NCBI GenBank assembly: GCA_039030335.1
Contig: JBCCEJ010000038.1
Span: forward strand, 1-52,894
Source of the DNA: JBCCEJ01 sp039030335
GTDB lineage: Bacteria > Pseudomonadota > Gammaproteobacteria > HK1
Direction: 5' to 3'
Length of the DNA: 52,894 nucleotides
A program made the translations under genes and the position numbers. Of this stretch, positions 16,959-27,462 are shown piece after piece (positions within the stretch are counted from its first letter, which is position 1; the number at the start of each line of letters is the position of its first letter). The notes under the pieces were generated by a model that worked only from the letters and a program-made list of their open reading frames with translations, was not told where the DNA came from and made no database searches.

Positions 16959-18470
16959 TCAGTTCAAAAACAGCGCGTACGCATTATTGTCAGTTTCCGC
17001 AACGTACGGGTAGGCGATTTCATCCAGGAAATCTCTCAGCGCCTCGATTTCCCCATCTGGTACCTGCATCCCGACCAGCACCCGGCCGTACGCCGCGCCG
17101 TGGTTTCGGTAGTGAAACAAACTGATGTTCCAGCGCGCACCCATCCGACTCAGAAAGCGCAGCAAGGCACCTGGTCGTTCCGGAAACTCAAACCGGTAGA
17201 GACGTTCGTTCGTAACCTGCCGGGCCGGCCCACCTACCATGTGTCGGATGTGCAGCTTCGCAAGCTCGTTGTCAGTCATGTCGACGACGGGGTAGTCGAG
17301 CGCACGCAGGTGCCCGATCAGCCCGTCCTTGTCCGCATCGCCGTCGCGCAGTTCCACGCCAACAAAGACGTGCGCTTCGTGGTCGTCGCCGTAACGGTAA
17401 TTGAACTCAGTGATCTGACGATCACCAATGGCTTCGCAGAATGCGTGGAAGCTACCTTTGCGCTCCGGGATGGTGACACCGAGCAACCCTTCGCGCTGCT
17501 CACCGATGTCAGCCCGTTCGGCGATATGGCGAAGTCGGTCGAAATTCACGTTGGCGCCGCTGGCGACGGCCACCAGCGTCTGACCCGCCAGATCGTTTCT
17601 GGCGGCATAGCGTTTGATGCCGGCCACCGCCAGCGCCCCGGAGGGTTCGGCGATAGCGCGGGTGTCCTCATACATATCCTTGATCGCAGCACAGATCTCG
17701 TCGGTGCTGACCAACAGGACCTCATCGACGGTTTCACGCGCGATCCGAAACGGCTCGACCCCGATCTGACGCACCGCGACACCGTCGGCGAAAATTCCGA
17801 CGGATTCGAGCACGACCCGCTCGTCAGCCGCCAGCGCGGCGTGCAGCGTGGGGGTCTCCTGAGGCTCGACGCCGATGACCTTTATATCGGGCCACAGACT
17901 CTTTACGTAAGCCGCCATGCCGGCAATGAGCCCACCGCCGCCGACCGGAACGAAAATGGCGTCGACTCGCGCGTGTTGACGCAGGATCTCCATGGCGACG
18001 GTGCCCTGTCCGGCGATGACGTCGGGATCGTCGAACGGCGGTACGAAGACACAACCGCTTTGTTGCCTGATCGCATGCATGTGCTCCAGCGCGTCATCGA
18101 ACGAACTACCGTGGAGCACGACTTCGGCACCGTGCTGGCGGACCGCGGAAACCTTGATGGGAGGCGTCGTCTTCGGCATCACGATGGTGGCGGGGATGCC
18201 GCTACGGGCCGCAGACAGCGCAACGCCCTGGGCATGGTTACCCGCGGACGCGGCGATCACGCCGTGCTCCCGCTCGCCAGCAGTGAGACGACTGATCCGG
18301 TTGTGCGCGCCGCGAATCTTGAACGAAAAGACCGGCTGAAGATCTTCGCGCTTCAGCAGTACTTCGGTGCCGAGCCGGCGTGACAGGCCGGCGGCCAGCG
18401 TGAGTGGCGTTTCGCAGGCTACGTCGTAGACATTGGCTTTCAGAATCTTGCGCAGATATTCCCGCGGCAT
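16959..18470 (-). CDS. ilvA: Biosynthetic threonine ammonia-lyase
   Basis: IlvA deaminates threonine to 2-oxobutanoate, the first step to isoleucine, with PLP. The PLP Lys is K51 in SFKIRGAHN. The substrate loop is SAGNHAQG and the phosphate-binding loop VGGGGLI. The C-terminal ~170 residues hold the two ACT-like regulatory halves (ERKGSFHAFCEAIG and ERPGALLRFLSRMG), so feedback inhibition by isoleucine is expected. Length 503 versus 514 in E. coli. The gene is divergent from rpiA across a ~650-base gap. Confidence 0.95.
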   Translation of the reverse strand: MPREYLRKILKANVYDVACETPLTLAAGLSRRLGTEVLLKREDLQPVFSFKIRGAHNRISRLTAGEREHGVIAASAGNHAQGVALSAARSGIPATIVMPKTTPPIKVSAVRQHGAEVVLHGSSFDDALEHMHAIRQQSGCVFVPPFDDPDVIAGQGTVAMEILRQHARVDAIFVPVGGGGLIAGMAAYVKSLWPDIKVIGVEPQETPTLHAALAADERVVLESVGIFADGVAVRQIGVEPFRIARETVDEVLLVSTDEICAAIKDMYEDTRAIAEPSGALAVAGIKRYAARNDLAGQTLVAVASGANVNFDRLRHIAERADIGEQREGLLGVTIPERKGSFHAFCEAIGDRQITEFNYRYGDDHEAHVFVGVELRDGDADKDGLIGHLRALDYPVVDMTDNELAKLHIRHMVGGPARQVTNERLYRFEFPERPGALLRFLSRMGARWNISLFHYRNHGAAYGRVLVGMQVPDGEIEALRDFLDEIAYPYVAETDNNAYALFLN

Positions 18471-19119
18471 CGAGATGTCCCGTTGTAGTGCAAAGTAATC
18501 CTGATGAGCGCTGCCGCGCCCACGTTAAACATAGTCGAGGCCGCGACGACCTGGCGCGCGGCGACGCGACGCCCAACCAGTGGCCGCACCGGGCCATACC
18601 TTTAGCGCAATTCTCTGCGCATTCGAATCACCTTGCAGCACCGATTCGATTTGCGGTTCGGAGTTGCAAAACGCTCGCGAACTTGCAGAACGCGAGACCA
18701 AGCTACGCGAAAGCGCAACGGCGCCTCAGGAGGCTTGCGCAGCGTTGCGCGAAAACGTCTGGCAGGGACAGAACAACTGTATATAATACCGGTAGTCTGA
18801 ATCCACCACTCGCGGTACCAGCACCGCCCGAATGGCGCTACGGCGAGGCTTTGATCAACGCACGCAGCGAGGCCATACCGGCACGCGCGCGAGCGTCGAA
18901 GCGATCAACGACGCAAAGCCAGTTCACGCCGGTCGACGACGATGCTGTCACCGCGGGTAGCCCAGCCGGGCACCAGACGGTTGCGTGTCGGATCGACGGG
19001 CCGGGCGTAAGGTCGGGACGGATGAGCAACCGCCGCACCCCGACTGGACGGAGCTGCCGAGTGCTTCGAGCCCCACGGGCATTACTATGGCCCACCCCGA
19101 CTGCCAGGAGAACCACGAA
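18471..19119. other. Long intergenic region between ilvA and rpiA
   Basis: About 650 bases between divergent ilvA and rpiA. Open frames cross it, but none has a recognisable family, a ribosome site or coding-like composition. The first third is rich in short repeats of TTGCxxAAC/GCGCAA type. A clear promoter-like element is at 18759-18787. I see no tRNA or riboswitch fold. An unannotated leader or small RNA downstream of that promoter is possible. Confidence 0.4.
18759..18787 (+). promoter_or_regulatory. Sigma-70-type promoter upstream of rpiA
   Basis: A perfect -10 TATAAT (18782-18787) lies 17 bases after a -35-like CTGGCA (18759-18764). The start point would be near 18794, giving a ~325-base leader to the rpiA GTG. 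The -10 is embedded in CTGTATATAATACCGG, whose left half looks like half of a LexA box; the right half does not match. Confidence 0.5.
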
Positions 19120-19782
19120 GTGACCCAGGACGACCAGAAACGGGCCGCCGCTCAAGCTGCTCTGGACCATATCGAGCTGGACGCGCTGGTCGGCGTTGGC
19201 ACCGGTAGTACAGCCGATTTCTTCATCGACGCACTGGCGTCGATGAAAGGGCGCATCGCGGGCACCGTCGCGAGTTCGGAAGCGAGCGCCGAGCGGCTTC
19301 GCGGGCATGGCCTGCAGGTTTTCGATCTGAACGCAGTCGATCAGGTTGACGTCTATATCGACGGCGCCGATGAAGCCACGCGGCATCTGCACCTCATCAA
19401 GGGCGGCGGCGGCGCTCTGACGCGCGAGAAAATCGTCGCAGCGGTAGCGCAGCGATTCGTCTGTATCGTCGACAGCACCAAACAGGTCGATCGATTGGGA
19501 GCGTTTGCCCTACCGGTCGAGGTCATTCCCATGGCGCGCGGTCATGTCGCACGCGAAATCGTCAAACTCGGTGGAAATCCCTACTGGCGTGAAGGCTTCA
19601 TCACAGACAACGGCAACCTGATTATCGACGTACACAATCTTGACGTTGTCGACCCGCCGGCGCTTGAGAGTACGTTGAACCAGATCACGGGTGTTGTAAC
19701 GAACGGCCTGTTCGCCCTGCGACCGGCGGACGTGATGCTGGTCGGGAGTGACGATGGCGTCACGACAGTCACGCCGGCATAG
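19120..19782 (+). CDS. rpiA: Ribose-5-phosphate isomerase A
   Basis: RpiA interconverts ribose-5- and ribulose-5-phosphate in the pentose phosphate pathway, complementing the transketolase at the window start. The GTG at 19120 (protein start VTQDDQKRAAAQAAL, parallel to E. coli MTQDELKKAVGWAAL) has AGGAG nine bases upstream and gives 220 residues. Active-site blocks are VGVGTGSTADFFIDAL, VDVYIDGADEATRH, KGGGGALTREKI and VEVIPMARGHVARE. It overlaps the radical SAM gene downstream by 29 bases. Confidence 0.95.
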   Translation: MTQDDQKRAAAQAALDHIELDALVGVGTGSTADFFIDALASMKGRIAGTVASSEASAERLRGHGLQVFDLNAVDQVDVYIDGADEATRHLHLIKGGGGALTREKIVAAVAQRFVCIVDSTKQVDRLGAFALPVEVIPMARGHVAREIVKLGGNPYWREGFITDNGNLIIDVHNLDVVDPPALESTLNQITGVVTNGLFALRPADVMLVGSDDGVTTVTPA

Positions 19783-20938
19783 CCAGAACCCGCTGGCAGC
19801 CGGCGCGAGTCCGCTACCCGGCGCGCCGATCACACGCGAGCGCCTCGCGGGCGTCGATGCACCAACGCACCATCGTGATACAGCGCCGCGCAAGGGACGG
19901 GGCGCCGTCAGCAATCGGGACGGGCGCTTCGAAACGTATCGGCATGAGCCGGAAGACGACGGCTGGGGCATCCTGGAAGAGCCCGCGCCCCGCGTTGCGA
20001 CTACGGTCGAGGTCGACGCGACACGCACCATCCTGTCGCGTAACGACTCTCCGGATATCCCATTCTCACGGTCGATCAATCCTTATCGTGGCTGCGAGCA
20101 CGGCTGCATCTACTGTTTTGCCAGACCAACGCACACCTACCTCGGGTTTTCAGCCGGGCTCGACTTCGAGACGCGTCTGACTTACAAACCCGAAGCTGCT
20201 GCTTTGCTGGAGCGAGAGCTCGCACACAGGAACTACCGCTGTGAACCGATCGCGCTCGGCTCGAACACAGACCCGTATCAACCCGTCGAGCGGAAGTTTC
20301 GTGTCACCCGCGCCCTGCTCGAAGTCATGCAGCGGCACCATCAACCGGTAACGATCGTGACCAAGTCGGCCCGCGTGGAGCGTGATATCGACCTGCTCGG
20401 TGCCATGGCACAAAAAGGTCTTGCGCGGGTCAGCGTGTCGATCACTACGCTCGAATCACGCCTGGCGCGTGTCATGGAGCCACGCGCGACCGCCCCCGCA
20501 GCGCGCCTGCGCACGATCACACGGCTGCGCGATGCTGGGATTCCGGTGACGGTCTTGTTTTCCCCGATCGTGCCGGCGCTGAACGAGCCTGAACTGGAGC
20601 GCGTGCTGGAAGCCGCGCGCGCCGCCGGTGCGTCCGACGCTGGCTACGCCCTGCTACGCCTGCCTCTGGAGATCGAAGCTCTGTTCGTCGAATGGCTGGA
20701 ACACCATTTTCCCGACACTGCACGACGCACGATGGCACGGATGCGCGATATGCGCGGCGGCCAGGCATACGAGTCGACGTTTGGTGTCAGGATGCGCGGG
20801 CGCGGCGTGTTTGCCGAACTGCTTGCAAAACGGTTCGATATGGCGCGTCGGCGACTGGGGTTTGCCTCACCGGCGCCGCTGCGCACCGACCTGTTCACGC
20901 CACCAGCTGCCGACGACCGGCAGATGACCCTCTTCTGA
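19754..20938 (+). CDS. PA0069-family radical SAM protein
   Basis: A radical SAM protein with the CxxxCxxC cluster motif as CEHGCIYC in NPYRGCEHGCIYCFARP, an SplB-like arrangement. Downstream are ALGSNTDPYQPVE, TKSARVERDIDLL and SPIVPALNE, usual for the PA0069 family. The N-terminal ~90 residues are unstructured and basic with KGRGAVSN. Its substrate is not known for the family. The ATG at 19754 lies inside the end of rpiA (29-base overlap), so the two are probably expressed together. Length ~394 residues is typical. Confidence 0.9.
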   Translation: MASRQSRRHSQNPLAAGASPLPGAPITRERLAGVDAPTHHRDTAPRKGRGAVSNRDGRFETYRHEPEDDGWGILEEPAPRVATTVEVDATRTILSRNDSPDIPFSRSINPYRGCEHGCIYCFARPTHTYLGFSAGLDFETRLTYKPEAAALLERELAHRNYRCEPIALGSNTDPYQPVERKFRVTRALLEVMQRHHQPVTIVTKSARVERDIDLLGAMAQKGLARVSVSITTLESRLARVMEPRATAPAARLRTITRLRDAGIPVTVLFSPIVPALNEPELERVLEAARAAGASDAGYALLRLPLEIEALFVEWLEHHFPDTARRTMARMRDMRGGQAYESTFGVRMRGRGVFAELLAKRFDMARRRLGFASPAPLRTDLFTPPAADDRQMTLF

Positions 20939-21097
20939 ACGCCTGCAGGCACCTTCTCAACCACGTCGTTCAGGCGTCATGAGCGAATCAGCACACGGCG
21001 GTCAAACGTGCTTCACGGCACGTACCTGGCGCGCGTATGCCGTATACTCAGCGCAGATTCCGGCAGCTTTCCGGGTGACACCAACGCCGCCATTCAG

Positions 21098-22177
21098 ATG
21101 AATTCGATCCGAGTCTGGTTCCAAGAGCATTTGTCGAATCCGCAGGTATTTGCCTTGGCGGTCCTGCTGGTCGTTTTCTTTGGCATCGTCACGGTCATGG
21201 GCGAGATGCTGATGCCCGTGCTGGCGTCGATCGTGATCGCCTACCTGCTCGAAGGCCTGGTCGTGCGCCTGTGCATGTTCGGGATTCCGCGCCTACCAGC
21301 CGTCCTGTTCGTATTCTTCTCGTTCCTCGTCTTCATGTCCTTTGTCGGCCTTGGACTGCTGCCGCTCATCTCACGGCAGGCTACCCAACTGGCCGGTCAG
21401 ATACCCACGGCCATCGAGCAGTTTCAGAGTCAGATGATGCTGTTGGCAGAGCGCTATCCGGCGATCTTCTCGGAGCAGCAGGTGCAGGAACTGATCGACC
21501 TCGTACGGCTTGAGATCACCAACATGGGCCGCGAGATCGTGACGATGTCAGTGTCATCCGTAGTAGGCCTGATCACACTGAGCGTATACGCGATTCTGGT
21601 GCCGATGCTGGTGTTCTTCTTCATGAAGGACAAGTCGCGCATCCTGCAGTGGGTGCTCGGTTACCTGCCGCGCGATCTGTCGCTCGCGACCGTGGTCTGG
21701 CGCGATCTGGACCGTCAGATCGGAAACTACATTCGCGGCAAATTTCTCGAGATCCTGATCCTCTGGTGGGCCACCTACATCACTTTTGCGATCCTCGGTC
21801 TCAATTACAGCCTGCTGCTGTCTCTGCTGGTTGGCATCTCGGTGCTGATTCCGTACATCGGCGCCGTGGTCGTGACCATCCCGGTCGCACTGGTCGCGTA
21901 CATGCAATGGGGTTTCACCTCGGACCTGGGCATTCTGATGGGCGCGTATCTGGTCGTGCAGGCGTTGGATGGGACGGCGGTAGTACCGGTACTGTTCTCC
22001 GAGGTCGTGAGCCTTCACCCCGTCGCCATCATCACCGCCGTGCTGGTATTCGGCGGGCTCTGGGGTTTTTGGGGCGTGTTTTTCGCAATTCCACTGGCAA
22101 CATTGGTGCAGGCCGTACTGACGGCATGGCCAACCGGCGATCGCCTCGAAGCGGAAGTGAACGAACCCGCTGTCTGA
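21098..22177 (+). CDS. AI-2E/PerM-family inner-membrane transporter
   Basis: An ~359-residue polytopic protein of the AI-2 exporter/PerM family. The membrane pattern is typical: two N-terminal helices (VFALAVLLVVFFGIVTVMG, LASIVIAYLLEGL), another pair around FVFFSFLVFMSFVGLGLLPL, a soluble region with QFQSQMMLLAERYP, then a four- to five-helix C-terminal block containing LLVGISVLIPYIGAVV, a family signature. Members are implicated in AI-2, Na+/H+ or other efflux, so the substrate here is open. I prefer the ATG at 21098 (MNSIRVWF) to an upstream open frame. A TATACT box is visible at 21043-21048 without a good -35. Confidence 0.87.
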   Translation: MNSIRVWFQEHLSNPQVFALAVLLVVFFGIVTVMGEMLMPVLASIVIAYLLEGLVVRLCMFGIPRLPAVLFVFFSFLVFMSFVGLGLLPLISRQATQLAGQIPTAIEQFQSQMMLLAERYPAIFSEQQVQELIDLVRLEITNMGREIVTMSVSSVVGLITLSVYAILVPMLVFFFMKDKSRILQWVLGYLPRDLSLATVVWRDLDRQIGNYIRGKFLEILILWWATYITFAILGLNYSLLLSLLVGISVLIPYIGAVVVTIPVALVAYMQWGFTSDLGILMGAYLVVQALDGTAVVPVLFSEVVSLHPVAIITAVLVFGGLWGFWGVFFAIPLATLVQAVLTAWPTGDRLEAEVNEPAV

Positions 22178-22293
22178 CCGCGCCAGAGCGACGTGAGCGT
22201 TGCGCGCGGAAGGTGGCTGACCGGTCCCGGATGCGTTTGCACGGCACCGCCCATCGACAGCGCCATGGCCCGCGTCATTTCCAGGACATACTC

Positions 22294-23274
22294 ATGAACG
22301 TTTCATCCGATCCCGGCACCGCCATCAACTCGCTCGATCTGCCGGGGCGGGCTGACATGCATGCGGCGCGCGCGCGAATTGCCCCGCATGCGCACATCAC
22401 CCCGGTGCTGAGCAGCCGCGGCATCAACGCGCTGGCGGGCGCGGAACTGCACTTCAAAGCCGAGAATCTTCAGCGGGTCGGCGCCTTCAAGTTCCGCGGT
22501 GCCTGCAACGCGGTTTTTTCACTGGCGAACGACGAGGCATCACATGGCGTGATCACGCACTCGTCGGGCAATCACGCAGCCGCGCTGGCGCTGGCGGCGC
22601 GGTTGCGCGGCGTCACGGCGCGAATCGTGATGCCCGACAATGCACCGGACGTAAAAAAGGCCGCGGTGGTGGCCTACGGCGGACAGATCGAGTTCTGCAA
22701 GCCCACCGAGAAGGCGCGCGAGGAAACCGTTGAGCGTCTGCGCGAATCGACGCCATACGCGCTCGTGCATCCGTTCAATGACCGGCGGATCATCGCTGGC
22801 CAGGCGACCGCAACGGCCGAATTGCTGGAACAGGTACCCGGTCTGGACGCCGTGATTACGCCAGTTGGAGGCGGCGGCCTGCTCTCGGGCGCGGGGCTGG
22901 CGGCACGCGGTTCGGGCGTTGCTGTATTCGGAGCAGAACCCGCTAACGCAGACGACGCGGCGCGTTCCCTGGCCGCGGGTAGAATCATTCCAGTCGAGCA
23001 TCCTGACACTGTCGCTGACGGGCTCAGAACCTCGCTTGGCCCGCTGACCTTCGCCCTGATTCAACGCGACGTGCGCTCCATCCTGACCGTGGGCGAAGAC
23101 GACATCATCGCCGCCATGCGCTTGCTCTGGGAACGGCTCAAGGTCGTAGTCGAACCTTCCGGTGCGGTACCGCTCGCCGCGTTGATGGCGAATGGCATAC
23201 CATCGGGCGCCCGCCGGATCGGCGTCATTCTGTCGGGCGGTAATGTCGATCTGAAATCGCTTCCGTGGCAGTGA
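22294..23274 (+). CDS. Fold-type II PLP enzyme, serine/threonine dehydratase or racemase type
   Basis: A 326-residue enzyme without regulatory domains, of the serine racemase / threonine dehydratase group. The PLP Lys is K66 (GAFKFRGA). The substrate loop is HSSGNHAAAL (residues 89-98) and the phosphate cup VGGGGLLSG (191-199). KAENLQRVGAFK is characteristic. It differs from the window's ilvA by lacking ACT domains, so it is probably a catabolic or D/L-hydroxy-amino-acid ammonia-lyase, or a racemase. These cannot be separated by eye. The ATG at 22294 follows a CCAGGA site. Frame is open far upstream, but that part is the shadow of perM. Confidence 0.88.
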   Translation: MNVSSDPGTAINSLDLPGRADMHAARARIAPHAHITPVLSSRGINALAGAELHFKAENLQRVGAFKFRGACNAVFSLANDEASHGVITHSSGNHAAALALAARLRGVTARIVMPDNAPDVKKAAVVAYGGQIEFCKPTEKAREETVERLRESTPYALVHPFNDRRIIAGQATATAELLEQVPGLDAVITPVGGGGLLSGAGLAARGSGVAVFGAEPANADDAARSLAAGRIIPVEHPDTVADGLRTSLGPLTFALIQRDVRSILTVGEDDIIAAMRLLWERLKVVVEPSGAVPLAALMANGIPSGARRIGVILSGGNVDLKSLPWQ

Positions 23275-23291
23275 TCGGCGCGAGTCCGGCA

Positions 23292-23852
23292 ATGGCCCCC
23301 GCAGCAATAACCTCAGGCGCAAGCGGCCGCGGGCATCGTGTCTGCACCGCATGGAGCATGGCTACGATGCTCTGCGCGTCCCTCGTCACTACACCGGCGC
23401 TGGCGGAGGTTTCGTGGCATGTTGATGCGACGGCCATCGACGAACACAATCGCGCGGCCGTCATTGCGCAGGCAGGCAGCCGGCAGGGTGACCAGGTGCG
23501 TGTCTTCCGGCGTCCCGATGGAGGGGTGATTCTGAGTCTGCGGCTACGTCCCGGATTTGAGCGCTTGGCTGGCGATGGATGCCCTACGTTGACCGTGCTC
23601 GGATCTGAACCGCCGCTTGCGGTAGCACTCGGGGCCTGTCGACTGGATGCGCGCGGGTTCGAAGCGACCCTCGGATTCATTCGCGATTCGACGCTTGCAT
23701 CTGGCGCCGTCAGCGCCCTGATGCAGGGCGAATCGATGCACCTGACGCTCCGGCTCGAACGGGTCGGCTACAGACATATAAGCATGTCGTTGCGGGGGTC
23801 GCGCATCGCGCTCCGGAAAATGCTTGGCACGAACGTGCAGGTGGTCCGCTAG
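23292..23852 (+). CDS. Predicted exported protein, possibly IalB-like
   Basis: A ~186-residue protein with a basic N terminus, a hydrophobic stretch TAWSMATMLCASLVTTPALA and a predicted cleavage after ALA. The mature part has two Cys (GCPT, GACR) about 20 residues apart, which may form a disulphide. The C-terminal ALMQGESMHLTLRLER and ISMSLRGSRIALRKML weakly recall invasion-associated locus B proteins. That link is a guess. The start is uncertain: GTG at 23265 overlaps the previous stop, and ATGs at 23292 and 23358 are alternatives. It follows the PLP gene directly and may be in its operon. Confidence 0.6.
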   Translation: MAPAAITSGASGRGHRVCTAWSMATMLCASLVTTPALAEVSWHVDATAIDEHNRAAVIAQAGSRQGDQVRVFRRPDGGVILSLRLRPGFERLAGDGCPTLTVLGSEPPLAVALGACRLDARGFEATLGFIRDSTLASGAVSALMQGESMHLTLRLERVGYRHISMSLRGSRIALRKMLGTNVQVVR

Positions 23853-23870
23853 CGCCGTTGCAGACCCGGC

Positions 23871-25643
23871 TCAGCCGTCTAGCAGCGCCTTCTTCTGCGG
23901 CACGGATTCGCACTCGAGAAATATCCGTTTGTCGCAGCGCGCGCAGATGCCCTTGTCGAGCTTCTCGAAGATGGCCCGAATGGCATCGCTTTTCGAATCA
24001 AAGATGTTCTCATCGCCAACGTCTTCGAGGAAGCCGCCACGCTCCATAGCCGCGCGGGGCCCGTCTTTGAGCGAATGCAGATAGAGTTGCCCGCCCATGT
24101 TCTTGCGATTGCGGGCTTCTCTGGCAATTGCCTCAGCACCTGCCACATCGACAAAACCTACCGCCCGTACCAGCAGGAGCAGGTGCTTTTGTTGCGGCGA
24201 CCGCGTAGCGATTTCGAGCAAGCGTTCAGTCACGTAGTTGACGGCGCCAAAGAACAGCGCGCCGTCGATGCGCACGAGCTTGACTTGAGGGCACTGCGGC
24301 AGATCAGGGTCGGTATTCAGCCTGTGTTTCGGCAGCCGCGGATCCGGTGAACGCACCAGGACCTGCGGCTGCGAGGCCTGCGACAAGTACACCACCAGCG
24401 ACAGGAACACACCGAGCAGGACAGCAAATTCCAGTTCCAGCAGCAGCGTCGCTGAGAAGGTTGCGAACAAGACTATCGACTCGCTTCGGCTGACTTTCAC
24501 GATGGTCGTGATGTGGTGCACGTCGACAATGCCCCAGGCCACCATGAAGAGGATCGCAGCCATCGCCGCATTCGGCAGGTAACTGAACAACGGCGCTACG
24601 AACAGTACGATCACCATCAGCATCAGCCCTGCGCTAAGCGCCGCGAGCGGCGTGCGGGCGCCCGCCTGGAAATTCACGCCGGAGCGGTTGAACGACCCGG
24701 TCGCGACGTAGGACGAAAAGAACGCGCCGGCAAGGTTCGACAATCCCTGCCCGATAAACTCCTGATTGCCATCGATGATCTGACCAGAACGCGCCGCCAG
24801 GGAACGCGCGATGGAGACCGCTTCGGCCAGCGCAAACAGCGTGACGGCCAGGACGGCGGGCGCCAGTTGCCTCAACGTCTCGAGACTGAGATCCGGGCCG
24901 GACAGTGGCGGCAGAGTGCCGGGCACCGCGCCCACAACCGCGATCTCCGCGCCCGCATAGCGGCGCAGCAACTCCGCGAGCACCGCGCCAACGACCATTC
25001 CAACGATCATGAACGGCACTTTCGGCCAGAGCCGGCGTGCGACAAACGCGCTCACAAGGGTCGCCATCCCGACCATCAGGGTCGGCCAGCTGATTTCGGA
25101 TACGCGCATGAAGCTCGAGACAAGAAGCTCGTAGAACGGCTGTCCCCGCTCGGTCTCAAGGCCCAGGAAATTGCCGAGCTGGTTGCTCGCGATGAGGATT
25201 GCGGCTCCCGCAGTAAAACCGACGATCACCGAGTGCGATATGAAGTTGACCAGCACGCCCAGTCTGGCAACGCCCATCGCGAGCTGAATGAGGCCAACGA
25301 CGAACGTCAGCGTCAGTGCATAGCGCACGAAGTCTTCCGAACCCGGCGTTGCGAGAGCGCTCAAGGAGGAGAACAGCACGACTGAAGCCGCGGTCGTCGG
25401 ACCGGAGACCAGATGATGGGATGAACCGAACAGCGCCGCCACGATGGCTGGCACCATCGCCGCGTACAGGCCATACTCGGGTGGCATACCCGCAATCGTG
25501 GCGAATGCAACGCCTTGCGGCAGTACGACGATAGCTCCCGTCAGGCCCGCCATGAGATCCGCGCGAACGGTTTCGCGTGAACGCAGCATAGGCAGCCACG
25601 TCAGAAATGGCAGGAAGCGGTGGAGCACGCTCGTCCGTGTCAA
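23871..25643 (-). CDS. SulP/SLC26-family anion transporter with STAS domain
   Basis: SulP permeases move sulfate, bicarbonate or other anions across the inner membrane. The N-terminal ~420 residues contain the usual many helices, with LMAGLTGAIVVLPQGVAFAT, MPPEYGLYAAMVPAIVAALF and a conserved GNQEFIGQGLSNLAGAFF. A cytoplasmic STAS domain follows (VKLVRIDGALFFGAVNYV, then LLLLVRAVGFVDVAGAEAI). After the STAS domain is an unusual tail with CARCDKRIFLECESVPQ, three Cys in ten residues. The substrate is not determinable. It is divergent from the DUF3179 gene, and its start leaves ~160 bases for a shared control region. Confidence 0.92.
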   Translation of the reverse strand: MTRTSVLHRFLPFLTWLPMLRSRETVRADLMAGLTGAIVVLPQGVAFATIAGMPPEYGLYAAMVPAIVAALFGSSHHLVSGPTTAASVVLFSSLSALATPGSEDFVRYALTLTFVVGLIQLAMGVARLGVLVNFISHSVIVGFTAGAAILIASNQLGNFLGLETERGQPFYELLVSSFMRVSEISWPTLMVGMATLVSAFVARRLWPKVPFMIVGMVVGAVLAELLRRYAGAEIAVVGAVPGTLPPLSGPDLSLETLRQLAPAVLAVTLFALAEAVSIARSLAARSGQIIDGNQEFIGQGLSNLAGAFFSSYVATGSFNRSGVNFQAGARTPLAALSAGLMLMVIVLFVAPLFSYLPNAAMAAILFMVAWGIVDVHHITTIVKVSRSESIVLFATFSATLLLELEFAVLLGVFLSLVVYLSQASQPQVLVRSPDPRLPKHRLNTDPDLPQCPQVKLVRIDGALFFGAVNYVTERLLEIATRSPQQKHLLLLVRAVGFVDVAGAEAIAREARNRKNMGGQLYLHSLKDGPRAAMERGGFLEDVGDENIFDSKSDAIRAIFEKLDKGICARCDKRIFLECESVPQKKALLDG

Positions 25644-25805
25644 TGTGCGAGGAAAGCCGCCTAGAATAGCGCGCCGAATACTCCCCCGCCAACGGCTGGT
25701 TCACATTTTTGCACAGTGCTGAGCCCGTTTTTCCGACAGCCCTGCAATTTTCGCTCCATCGGTCGGTCCCACTATCCACGTCTCTATTCGCTTGAGATCG
25801 GGCCC

Positions 25806-26951
<1,146 letters not shown>

Positions 26952-26985
26952 GCGATCGGCCGGCCACACCGCTGGTCGCTACGGC

Positions 26986-27384
26986 TCAGGCGAGCAGCAC
27001 GATTACGGCGTAGCGCGCGGTCTTGCCGATCGCGGTGAACAACAGCGCCGGCCAGAAGCCGATCCGCAGCCAGCCTGCTGCCAACGCCAATGGGTCGCCG
27101 ATAATCGGAACCCAGGCGAGCAGCAAAGCGAAGGCGCCGTGACGCCTTAGCGCCGTCAGCGCGCGGGCATGGCGTTCAGCGAACTGCTCCGGCTGGGGCG
27201 CGAGCCGACCGATGAGCCAGGAGGTCATCGAACCGAGAGTGTTGCCGGCTGACGCCACGGTGAGCAGCAGCCAGTCCGGGTGTTCGCCACCGCGATCCAT
27301 GGCCACAAGGAGAATTTCCGATCCGCCCGGAAGCAGCGTCGCCGCCAGAAATGCCGCGCCGAAAAGGGCCGCCAGCTCGGCCAT
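26986..27384 (-). CDS. YqaA-like (DedA/SNARE-associated) membrane protein
   Basis: A small 132-residue inner-membrane protein. Hydrophobic segments include FGAAFLAATLLPGGSEILLV and VASAGNTLGSMTSWLIGRL, followed by ALLLAWVPIIGDPLALAAGW, the DedA-family re-entrant signature. YqaA proteins are related to DedA flippase-like proteins, but the substrate is unknown. The ATG at 27384 is preferred to a TTG at 27399. It is convergent with the DUF3179 gene (34 bases apart) and lies beside lnt. Confidence 0.86.
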   Translation of the reverse strand: MAELAALFGAAFLAATLLPGGSEILLVAMDRGGEHPDWLLLTVASAGNTLGSMTSWLIGRLAPQPEQFAERHARALTALRRHGAFALLLAWVPIIGDPLALAAGWLRIGFWPALLFTAIGKTARYAVIVLLA

Positions 27385-27462
27385 CAGGGTCGTTCGCAAC
27401 GAGCCGCGCGAGAACGACTGAAAACCTTGACGGCAATCATCCGCCGCCGGCCACCAGACAAG

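Noticed and set aside
16902..18383. Long open frame antisense to ilvA
   Set aside because: It mirrors the highly conserved ilvA in a GC-rich genome and has no family features.
18777..18792. LexA box at CTGTATATAATACCGG
   Set aside because: Only the left half matches; the right half lacks ACAG, and rpiA is not an SOS gene. Kept as a promoter only.
21649..22293. Upstream extension of the PLP enzyme frame
   Set aside because: It is an out-of-frame reading of perM; homology begins at the ATG at 22294.
24513..25385. Open frame antisense to the SulP gene
   Set aside because: Low-complexity His/Arg/Gln-rich product typical of a shadow frame.
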